From the NCBI GenBank assembly GCA_019348095.1, contig JAHWKC010000157.1:1-5831 (forward strand): a DNA stretch of 5,831 nt, given 5' to 3'. This document shows, piece after piece, positions 1 through 5,184 of this stretch. The position numbers and the translations under genes were made by a program. The DNA comes from Pseudomonadota bacterium (GTDB lineage Bacteria; Pseudomonadota; Gammaproteobacteria; Xanthomonadales; Xanthomonadaceae). The notes below the pieces were generated by a model. It was given only the letters and a program-made list of their open reading frames with translations, made no database searches and was not told the DNA's origin. Positions within the stretch are counted from its first letter, which is position 1; each line of letters starts with the position of its first letter.

Positions 1-200
1 TGCACGAAACCCTGCCGATCGCCGACCATGCCATCGTGATCGCCAACGGCGGCATCGTGTTCTCGGGCACGCCGGAGCAACTGGAAGCGACCGATGACGC
101 GCTGATCCGCCAGTTCCTGCGTGGTGAGCCCGACGGGCCCATTGCTTTCGACAGCGGGGCCGCCTTCGACGCCGCCACGCGCGCGGAGGAGGCCGCCTGA
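1..200 (+). CDS. mlaF: MlaF, ABC transporter ATP-binding protein (C-terminal 65 residues only)
   Basis: This is the 3' end of the gene for the cytoplasmic ATPase of the MlaFEDB inner-membrane complex, which powers phospholipid movement between MlaD and the inner membrane. The reading frame starts at base 3 (HETLPIADHAIVIANGG) and ends at TGA 198-200. Walker A, Walker B and the signature motif lie upstream of the window. What remains is the end of the ABC fold after the switch histidine region, then the family-typical C-terminal stretch RQFLRGEPDGPIAF, which matches the RQFL-G--DGP-PF pattern of MlaF proteins, and a 17-residue acidic/alanine-rich tail. In MlaF this tail region contacts the partner complex. 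The stop overlaps the mlaE start by one base (TGATG), implying translational coupling. Identity is supported both by the tail motif and by the following mlaE, mlaD, mlaC and mlaB. Confidence 0.93.
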   Translation, partial: HETLPIADHAIVIANGGIVFSGTPEQLEATDDALIRQFLRGEPDGPIAFDSGAAFDAATRAEEAA

Positions 201-949
201 TGCCGTTGGTCACCGCCACCCGCTCGGTCGGCCGCGCCGGCCTGTTCACCCTGTCGGTGCTGCGCGCGTCGAAGCCAACCAGTGATTTCTTCCGCGAACT
301 CGTGCGCGAGATCTACAAAATCGGCGCGCGCTCGCTGCCGATCATCGCCGTCGGCGGCGCCTTCGTCGGCCTGTCGGTGACGCTGCTGGGCTACCGCGCG
401 CTGGAGACCTACGGCGCGGCCAACCAGGTCAGCGCGATGCTCGGACTGGGGCTGTACCGCGAGCTCGGCCCGGTGCTGACCGCGTTGCTGTTCATCGGCC
501 GCGCCGGCTCCTCGATCGCGGCCGAACTGGGCCTGATGCGCGCCACCGACCAGATCACCGCGCTCGGGCTGATGGCGATCGACCCGGTCGGCAAGGCGGT
601 CGCGCCGCGGTTCTGGGCGGCGGTGATCAGCGTGCCGCTGCTGACCGGGTTCTTCTGCAGCCTGGCGATCAGCGCCAGCTATTTCGAGGCGGTGCACGTG
701 ATCGGCATCGATTCGGGCATCTTCTGGCAGGTGCTGCGCGACAGCGTCGATTTCGGCAGCGACTTCGCGATGGCGTTCGTGAAATCCGCGGTGTTCGGCG
801 CGGTCGCCGCGCTGGTCGCTGCCTATGTCGGCTACCACGCCGAGCCGACCATCGAGGGCACCTCGGTGGCGACCACCAAGGCGGTGGTCAACGCCTCGCT
901 GCTGGTGCTGATGTTCAACTTCGTGATGTCGGCCATGTTGTTTCGTTGA
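200..949 (+). CDS. mlaE: MlaE, lipid ABC transporter permease
   Basis: Integral inner-membrane permease of the MlaFEDB complex, 249 aa, close to the roughly 260 aa of E. coli MlaE. It passes lipid between the MlaD pore and the membrane. An amphipathic N-terminal helix region (about residues 10-42) is followed by hydrophobic segments near 46-66, 88-110, 136-160, 190-212 and 228-248. Family hallmarks are RELGPVLTALLF-GRAGS (87-104), the cytoplasmic coupling-helix stretch ATDQITALGLMAIDPV (115-130) just before PRFWA, and EGTSVATTKAVV (219-230) before the last membrane helix. The ATG shares its A with the mlaF stop. A strong Shine-Dalgarno, GGAGGAGG at 185-192, sits 7 nt upstream and settles the start. 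The gene is co-transcribed with mlaF and mlaD. Nothing looks truncated. Confidence 0.96.
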   Translation: MPLVTATRSVGRAGLFTLSVLRASKPTSDFFRELVREIYKIGARSLPIIAVGGAFVGLSVTLLGYRALETYGAANQVSAMLGLGLYRELGPVLTALLFIGRAGSSIAAELGLMRATDQITALGLMAIDPVGKAVAPRFWAAVISVPLLTGFFCSLAISASYFEAVHVIGIDSGIFWQVLRDSVDFGSDFAMAFVKSAVFGAVAALVAAYVGYHAEPTIEGTSVATTKAVVNASLLVLMFNFVMSAMLFR

Positions 950-955
950 GAACCC

Positions 956-962
956 GAGGTAA
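956..962 (+). promoter_or_regulatory. Shine-Dalgarno for mlaD that selects ATG 967
   Basis: GAGGTAA lies just upstream of ATG 967 with about 6 nt between GAGGT and the ATG. The in-frame TTG at 946 would overlap the mlaE stop but would place this site inside the coding region. ATG 967 is therefore preferred, and it gives an MlaD of normal length. Confidence 0.75.
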
Positions 963-966
963 CGCA

Positions 967-1509
967 ATGAGTACCCGCAGTCCCCGTATCGAATTCGCCG
1001 TGGGTGCGTTCCTGCTGCTGGCCCTGGCCTCGCTGCTGGTGCTGGCGCTGGCCTCGACCAATGGCAGCTTCGGCTTCGGCGGCGATCGCTACGAGATCAC
1101 CGCGCGCTTCACCAACCTGGGGCCGCTGCGCGCCAATGCGCCGGTCAAGGTCGGTGGCGTGACCATCGGCCAGGTCGCCGCGATCGAGCTCGACCCGGTC
1201 CGGCTAGACTCGGTCGTCACCCTGTCGATCGACAAGCGCTATGACCAGCTGCCGGGCGACACCAGCGCGGCGATCCTCACCAGCGGCCTGCTCGGCGAGA
1301 GCTACGTCGGCCTGGCGCCCGGTGGCGACCCGCTGCCGCTGCAGCCGGGCGACGAAATCTTCCTGACCCAGCCGTCGGTCGATCTGATGCAACTGGTCGG
1401 CAGGTACATGTTCAGCGGCGGCGGCGACAATGGCGGGGCTGCGGACGACGCAGCGGCCGAGCAACCCACCGACGAACCCGCCAGCGACGTACCGCCCTAC
1501 CTCCAGTAA
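967..1509 (+). CDS. mlaD: MlaD, MCE-domain substrate-binding subunit of the Mla ABC transporter
   Basis: MlaD forms a membrane-anchored hexameric ring on the periplasmic face of the MlaFEDB complex, with a central hydrophobic channel that exchanges phospholipid with MlaC. The product is 180 aa (E. coli about 183). A short cytoplasmic N-terminus precedes one membrane helix (about 10-30). The MCE domain covers about 41-119, with the conserved KVGGVTIGQV (61-70) and the pore-side SGLLGESYVGLAPG (106-119). A helix SVDLMQLVGRYMFS (137-150) follows, corresponding to the segment that lines the channel in E. coli MlaD. The last 30 residues are a Gly/Ala/Asp-rich, probably disordered tail. The gene starts 17 nt after mlaE. 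An 88-nt gap with no clear promoter separates it from mlaC. Confidence 0.96.
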   Translation: MSTRSPRIEFAVGAFLLLALASLLVLALASTNGSFGFGGDRYEITARFTNLGPLRANAPVKVGGVTIGQVAAIELDPVRLDSVVTLSIDKRYDQLPGDTSAAILTSGLLGESYVGLAPGGDPLPLQPGDEIFLTQPSVDLMQLVGRYMFSGGGDNGGAADDAAAEQPTDEPASDVPPYLQ

Positions 1510-1597
1510 GCGTGATTCTCCAATTAAGCGTGCTGCACCCGATCCGCGCAGCAGGCCCTTCGCGACACCACTCCGACTCCCCCACGGAATGACATTT

Positions 1598-2260
1598 ATG
1601 CGCACCTTCAGCCATCGCAAACTCATCGTCACCCTCATCGGCGCCGCGCTGCTGGCCACCGCGCCGGCGTTGGCGTTCGCCCAGGCCGCACCGGCCGCGA
1701 GCACCGCACCGGCCGGCTCGCCCAGCGAGCTCGTGCTCGACAACAGCACGCGCATCCTGACCACGCTGGAATCGCGCCGCGACGAGTTCACCCGCGACCG
1801 CGCGGCGCTGCGCCAGTTCATCGCCAGCGAGTTCGAGCAGATGTTCGACAGCGACTACGCCGGACGCCTGGTGCTGGGCGCGCACGGGCGCGGCGCGTCC
1901 GACGCCGAGGTCGAGCTGTTCGCCGATGCGCTGGCCGACAACCTGATGCAGCGCTACGGCTCCTCGCTGCTGGACTTCAACACCCGGCTCCAGGTGCGGG
2001 TGAAATCCGAAACCCCGTTGCGCGGCGGGCAGATCATGCGGGTGTCCTCGGAGATGCTGCGCCAGGGCGGCGAGCCGATCCCGGTCGACTACCTGATGCG
2101 CAAGGTCGGCGGCCAGTGGAAGGTGTTCGACGTGATGGTCGAAGGCGTCAGCTTCGTGCAGACCTTCCGCAACCAGTTCGATGCGCCGCTGCGGCAGAAA
2201 TCGATCGAGCAGGTCGCAGCCGAACTGCGTGCCGGCCAGATCGCGGCCCGCGCGGACTGA
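1598..2260 (+). CDS. mlaC: MlaC, periplasmic phospholipid-shuttle protein
   Basis: Soluble periplasmic carrier that moves phospholipid between the outer-membrane MlaA complex and inner-membrane MlaFEDB. From ATG 1598 it is 220 aa (E. coli MlaC about 211). The signal peptide is plain: basic MRTFSHRK, a hydrophobic core (9-22), then ALAFAQA, so signal peptidase I would cut near residue 28 or 30. The mature domain has family hallmarks: NSTRILTTLESRR near its start, LMQRYGSSLLDFN (116-128), and VDYLMRKVGGQWKVFDVMVEG (163-183, key residues VDY, WKV-D and VEG) followed by FRNQF. An in-frame ATG at 1589 would add three residues. I prefer 1598 because a weak GGAAT lies 7 nt before it, but the choice is not firm. 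The frame is open upstream to 1430, where it overlaps mlaD and lacks a signal sequence. Confidence 0.94.
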   Translation: MRTFSHRKLIVTLIGAALLATAPALAFAQAAPAASTAPAGSPSELVLDNSTRILTTLESRRDEFTRDRAALRQFIASEFEQMFDSDYAGRLVLGAHGRGASDAEVELFADALADNLMQRYGSSLLDFNTRLQVRVKSETPLRGGQIMRVSSEMLRQGGEPIPVDYLMRKVGGQWKVFDVMVEGVSFVQTFRNQFDAPLRQKSIEQVAAELRAGQIAARAD

Positions 2261-2282
2261 GCGCGACGGGACAGCCACTGCC

Positions 2283-2561
2283 ATGACCGCCACCGTCAAC
2301 CGCACCGCCGATACACTCGGCTTCACCGGTGCGCTCGACCGCAGCGCCAGCCCGGCGCTGTGGAAGCAGGCGCAGCCGCTGCTGGCGGGCGTGGCGCAGA
2401 TCGACCTCCGCGCGGTGAGCGCGGTCGACAGTGCCGGCCTGGCCTTGCTCGCCGAGATTGCCGCGCATTGCGAGGGTGCCCGGTTGGTCGGCGCGCCTGC
2501 GGGGCTGGCGGAACTGCGCGCGGCCTACCGCCTCGACGAGCGGCTCGACTTCGCCGGCTGA
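2283..2561 (+). CDS. mlaB: MlaB, STAS-domain subunit of the Mla transporter
   Basis: Small cytoplasmic STAS protein, 92 aa (E. coli MlaB 97), that binds the MlaF ATPase and supports assembly and activity of the MlaFEDB complex. The core motif DLRAVSAVDSAGLALL spans residues 41-56. Ser50 occupies the position of the key threonine in E. coli MlaB (VDTGG). Upstream is the short beta-rich GFTGALDRSA segment, and downstream are ARLVGAP and the final helix LAELRAAYRLDERL, typical of the fold. The ATG is 22 nt after the mlaC stop. The only Shine-Dalgarno-like run, GACGGGA at 2265-2271, is weak and 11 nt away, so translation may depend partly on coupling to mlaC. The start is supported by fold length, since the open frame upstream to 2181 overlaps mlaC and has no STAS-like sequence. 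Confidence 0.92.
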   Translation: MTATVNRTADTLGFTGALDRSASPALWKQAQPLLAGVAQIDLRAVSAVDSAGLALLAEIAAHCEGARLVGAPAGLAELRAAYRLDERLDFAG

Positions 2562-2604
2562 GCCCGGCAAACACAGTGTTCCGGTCGCCAGCGCAGGTTC
2601 GCGT

Positions 2605-2623
2605 GGCCGGGTCCGCTCCGGCC
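2605..2623 (+). other. GC hairpin in the mlaB-mlaA gap
   Basis: GGCCGG (2605-2610) and CCGGCC (2618-2623) are perfect inverted arms of 6 bp with a 7-nt loop, ending 15 nt before the mlaA ATG. The sequence that follows, CCTTAAACTT, is too poor in T for a confident intrinsic terminator. It could attenuate or pause transcription between mlaB and mlaA, or be chance in GC-rich DNA. Confidence 0.35.
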
Positions 2624-2626
2624 CCT

Positions 2627-2632
2627 TAAACT
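2627..2632 (+). promoter_or_regulatory. Possible -10 element for a leaderless mlaA transcript
   Basis: TAAACT fits the TANNNT -10 pattern and ends exactly 6 nt before the mlaA ATG, so transcription would begin at or next to the A of the start codon. No purine-rich Shine-Dalgarno exists between 2621 and 2638, which is consistent with leaderless translation. No convincing -35 is visible (TGGCCG at 2604-2609 is poor). This is inference from spacing only. Confidence 0.35.
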
Positions 2633-2638
2633 TCCTTC

Positions 2639-3655
2639 ATGCGCCCACACGCCCAGGTCCTGACTCTTGCACTGCTGGTGGCCGCGCCCGCGTATGCGCA
2701 GGCGGCGGCTGTTGCCGCGGGCGCAGCCATCGAGGGCGAAGCCGCGCAAGCCACTCCCGCGCAAGACCCGCCCGACGCCGCCCCTCCGGTCGAACCGGTG
2801 CCGCCCGATGCGCCGGCCAGCACCGCCATCGACCCCGATCCGCGCACCAGCGACCTGCGTACGCAGGCCGAGCGCGATTTCGATGCGCTCTACCGCGGCG
2901 ACCAACCCTACGATCCGGTGTTCGACGCGACCTTGCCGGCGCCGGCCGTGCTGCCGGCCAGCTTTGATCCGTGGGAGGGCTACAACCGCCAGATGCACCG
3001 CTTCAACAACGCCATCGACCGCAACATCGCGCGGCCGCTGGCGCGGGCCTACGTGCGGGTGGTGCCGCGGCCGGTCCGGCTGGGCGTGAGCAATTTCTTC
3101 AGCAACCTCGGCCAGCCGGTGTCGGCGGTCAACGCACTGCTGCAGGGCAAGCCGAAGCAGGCGGCGCAGTCGCTGGGACGGTTCGCGCTGAACACCACGC
3201 TGGGGATCGGCGGCATCTTCGATCCGGCCAGCGACGCCAAGCTGCCCAACCGCAGCGAAGACTTCGGCCAGACCCTGGGCATCTGGGGCTGGGAGCGCTC
3301 GCGCTACCTGGAGCTGCCGCTGTTCGGGCCGCGGACCCTGCGCGACAGCCTCGGCATTTTCGGCGACGCACCGCTGAGCCCGCTGCGCCAGGTCAGCGAC
3401 GATGCCACCCGGATCCCGCTGCAGGGCCTGCAGCTGGTCGAGGTGCGGACCCAGCTGCTGGCCACCGACAGCCTGCGCGAAGGCGCCACCGACGACTACG
3501 CCCTGGTGCGCGATGCCTGGCTGCAGCGGCGCAACTACCAGATCTTCGGCGACCGGCTCGAAGGCGACGACGACCTGCCCGAATACCTGCGCGACGACAC
3601 CAACCCGCTGGTCCCGGCCGGCGCGATGCCGGTGCTGCCTAGCGACCCGAACTAG
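2639..3655 (+). CDS. mlaA: MlaA (VacJ), outer-membrane component of the Mla pathway; no lipobox cysteine
   Basis: MlaA removes mislocalised phospholipid from the outer leaflet of the outer membrane and hands it to MlaC. The protein is 338 aa, against about 250 for E. coli MlaA. Residues 1-20 are a signal peptide ending AYA, a signal peptidase I type site. Residues 21-109 are a Pro/Ala/Asp-rich linker. The MlaA domain begins at DPWEGYNRQMHRFN (110-123) and continues with VPRPVRLGVSNFFSNLGQP, VNALLQGKPKQA, LNTTLGIGGIFDPAS, EDFGQTLGIWG and LPLFGPRTLRDS, all close to the family pattern. VRDAWLQRRNY lies near the end. The whole protein has no cysteine, so it cannot be lipidated like E. coli MlaA. 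The start is forced, because TAA at 2627-2629 closes the frame upstream and no earlier start codon exists. The gene lies 77 nt after mlaB with no visible Shine-Dalgarno. Confidence 0.95.
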   Translation: MRPHAQVLTLALLVAAPAYAQAAAVAAGAAIEGEAAQATPAQDPPDAAPPVEPVPPDAPASTAIDPDPRTSDLRTQAERDFDALYRGDQPYDPVFDATLPAPAVLPASFDPWEGYNRQMHRFNNAIDRNIARPLARAYVRVVPRPVRLGVSNFFSNLGQPVSAVNALLQGKPKQAAQSLGRFALNTTLGIGGIFDPASDAKLPNRSEDFGQTLGIWGWERSRYLELPLFGPRTLRDSLGIFGDAPLSPLRQVSDDATRIPLQGLQLVEVRTQLLATDSLREGATDDYALVRDAWLQRRNYQIFGDRLEGDDDLPEYLRDDTNPLVPAGAMPVLPSDPN

Positions 3656-3660
3656 GCAGC
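3634..3660 (+). other. Perfect 9-bp hairpin across the mlaA stop codon
   Basis: GCTGCCTAG (3634-3642) and CTAGGCAGC (3652-3660) are exact inverted arms around a 9-nt loop. The TAG stop of mlaA (3653-3655) lies in the right arm. There is no T-run after it, so it is not a standard intrinsic terminator. With the REP pair that follows, it could protect the mlaA mRNA 3' end or slow RNA polymerase. Confidence 0.5.
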
Positions 3661-3670
3661 CGCAGCCCCC

Positions 3671-3746
3671 GTAGGAGCGGCTTCAGCCGCGATCGAATTA
3701 TCAGTTCGGCCCGCTGCCGCCGCATCGCGGCTGAAGCCGCTCCTAC
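3671..3746. repeat. REP doublet (REPIN-like inverted pair) between convergent genes
   Basis: The left arm at 3671-3693 begins GTAGGAGCGGCTTCAGCCGC. Its exact reverse complement lies at 3724-3746, giving a perfect 23-bp inverted repeat around a 30-nt spacer. Each arm also folds alone (GCGGC-TTCA-GCCGC) next to a 5' GTAG, the layout of REP sequences moved by REP-associated tyrosine transposases (RAYTs). Such elements are dispersed in many copies in Pseudomonas and Xanthomonad genomes. This copy fills the gap between the ends of mlaA and rmuC, a usual place for REPs, where they can affect mRNA 3' ends. Neither side has a T-tract immediately after the stem, so it is not a classical bidirectional terminator. 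Confidence 0.85.
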
Positions 3747-3768
3747 AAATGAGAAAAACCGGACGCGC

Positions 3769-5184
3769 TCAATCTTCGCCGGCTTCTTCCATCTCCGTTC
3801 CCAGCAACAGGCTTGCATCGGCCGTCGGCAGCGCCTCGACATCGCGCAGCTTGCGGCTCAGAGCGCGCGTGCGCACGCCGGTCTGTTCCAGCTTGCTGCT
3901 GGCTTCGGACAGTTTCTTCTGCACGCCCTCGAGCACGTCACCGAACTTGCCGAACTCGGTCTTGACCGCGCCCAGCGTCTGCCACACTTCGCTGGAGCGC
4001 TTCTCGATCGCCAGCGTGCGGAACCCCATCTGGAAGCTGGTCATCAGCGCCAGCAAGGTGGTTGGCCCGGCGAGCGCGATGCGGCAGTCGCGCTGCAGTG
4101 CCTCCACCAGGCCCGGCCGGCGCAGCACCTCGGCATACAGTCCTTCGGTCGGCAGGAACAGGATCGCGAACTCGGTGGTGTGCGGTGCGCACACGTATTT
4201 GTCGCAGATGCGCGCGGCCTCCATGCGCACCCGACGCTCCAGCGCCTCGCCCGACAGGCGCGCGGCTTCGAGGTCGCCGCGTTCCTGCGCATCGAGCAGG
4301 CGCTCGTAGTCCTCGCGCGGGAACTTGGCATCGATCGGCAACCACACCGGCGCATCGCCGGTCGAACCGGGGAAGCGCACCGCGAATTCGACCCGCTCGT
4401 TGCTGCCTGGAACCGTCGCGACATTCGCCGCGTACTGGTCCGGCGCCAGCACCTGTTCGAGCAGACCGGCCAGCTGCACCTCGCCGAACACGCCGCGCGA
4501 CTTGACGTTGGTCAGCACGCGCTGCAGCCCGCCGACATCGGCGGCGAGCTTGTGCATGTCGCCCAGGCCTTGGTGGACCTTGGCCAACATCGTGGTGACG
4601 TTGCCGAAGCTCTCGGTCAGGCGCGTCTCCAGGGTCGCATGCAGTTTCTCGTCGACGGTCGCGCGCATCTGCTCGAGCTTGGCGGCGTTGTCGGCCTGCA
4701 AGTTCTGCAACTGCTGCTCCAGCGTGGCGCGCATCTCGCCGATGCGCTGCTCGTTGCGCTGGGTCATCTCATTGAGCCGCTGGCCGAGCGACTCGGCGAA
4801 GCGCTGCTGCAGTTCGGCAGCTTCGCCGCGGCCCTTGCGCGCATCCTCGGTCAGCGCCTCGCGCAGGACCTCCAGCTGCCGGTCGGTGCGCGAGGTCAGC
4901 TCGTTGAGGCGCTGGTCGGTGCGCGCGGCCACCTCGTTGAGCCGGTTGCCGAAACCCTCGATTCGGGTCTCCTGTTGCGCCGACAGGCTGTCGAGCTGCT
5001 GGCGCAACTCGCCGCGGCCGTCGCGCTGCTCCTCGCGCAGCGCCTGCTCCAGCCGCGCGCGGAGGCTTTCGAGCGCCGCATCGGGCTTGCGCCGCAGCAA
5101 CAGGGCCAGCAGGACGATCGCGGCGAGGATTGCGAGGAACACCGCGCCGAGCAGGGCGATGACAAACATGGACGTTTCAGGCAT
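3769..5184 (-). CDS. rmuC: RmuC family protein, membrane-anchored coiled coil with nuclease-like domain
   Basis: RmuC was named from E. coli, where it limits recombination at short inverted repeats; its biochemical activity is not firmly established. The product is 471 aa (E. coli 475). An N-terminal membrane anchor (about 7-30) is followed by a long coiled coil (about 36-220) rich in Glu, Gln, Arg and Leu. The RmuC domain (about 215-430) contains LTNVKSRGVFGEVQLAGLLEQ (224-244 region), VEFAVRFPG (265-273), LPIDAKFP (282-289), FLPTEGLYAEVL (343-354), and GPTTLLALMTSFQMGFRTLAI then EKRSSEVW. Asp285-Ala-Lys287 is a plausible PD-(D/E)xK-type catalytic element. Start codon 5184 overlaps the upstream stop by 8 nt (ATGCCTGA). 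A second ATG at 5169 keeps the membrane helix. Neither has a clear Shine-Dalgarno, so the exact start is open. The gene is convergent with mlaA. Confidence 0.95.
   Translation of the reverse strand: MPETSMFVIALLGAVFLAILAAIVLLALLLRRKPDAALESLRARLEQALREEQRDGRGELRQQLDSLSAQQETRIEGFGNRLNEVAARTDQRLNELTSRTDRQLEVLREALTEDARKGRGEAAELQQRFAESLGQRLNEMTQRNEQRIGEMRATLEQQLQNLQADNAAKLEQMRATVDEKLHATLETRLTESFGNVTTMLAKVHQGLGDMHKLAADVGGLQRVLTNVKSRGVFGEVQLAGLLEQVLAPDQYAANVATVPGSNERVEFAVRFPGSTGDAPVWLPIDAKFPREDYERLLDAQERGDLEAARLSGEALERRVRMEAARICDKYVCAPHTTEFAILFLPTEGLYAEVLRRPGLVEALQRDCRIALAGPTTLLALMTSFQMGFRTLAIEKRSSEVWQTLGAVKTEFGKFGDVLEGVQKKLSEASSKLEQTGVRTRALSRKLRDVEALPTADASLLLGTEMEEAGED
4881..4946. repeat. Two imperfect 33-nt tandem units inside the rmuC coiled coil
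   Basis: Units 4881-4913 and 4914-4946 both begin GGTCGGTGCGCG and share CTCGTTGAG, with 28 of 33 bases identical. They encode consecutive 11-residue (hendecad) blocks of the RmuC coiled coil containing RTDQRLNEL and RLNEV, around residues 80-102. This probably reflects local duplication within the coiled coil and not a separate element. Confidence 0.6.

Noticed and set aside
946..966. TTG at 946 as the mlaD start, giving 7 extra residues and overlap with the mlaE stop
   Set aside because: The strong GAGGTAA at 956-962 is correctly placed only for ATG 967, and the 180-aa product matches normal MlaD length.
1531..1553. Inverted repeat TGCTGC / GCAGCA in the mlaD-mlaC gap as a terminator
   Set aside because: The stem is only 6 bp with an 11-nt loop and no T-run follows. 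A full stop to transcription inside the operon is not supported.
1204..2326. Long minus-strand open frames opposite mlaD and mlaC
   Set aside because: High GC content keeps antisense frames open. These lack domain motifs and conserved patterns, while the plus strand encodes clear MlaD and MlaC.
2971..3642. Alternative plus-strand frame of 223 codons inside mlaA
   Set aside because: It is Ala/Gly/Arg/Pro-rich shadow sequence in another frame of a gene with unmistakable MlaA motifs.
3754..3787. Intrinsic terminator for rmuC on the minus strand (CCGG arms followed by TTTTT)
   Set aside because: There are only four G/C pairs, a 16-nt loop, and the T-run would itself be paired through G-T wobbles; it is too weak to call.
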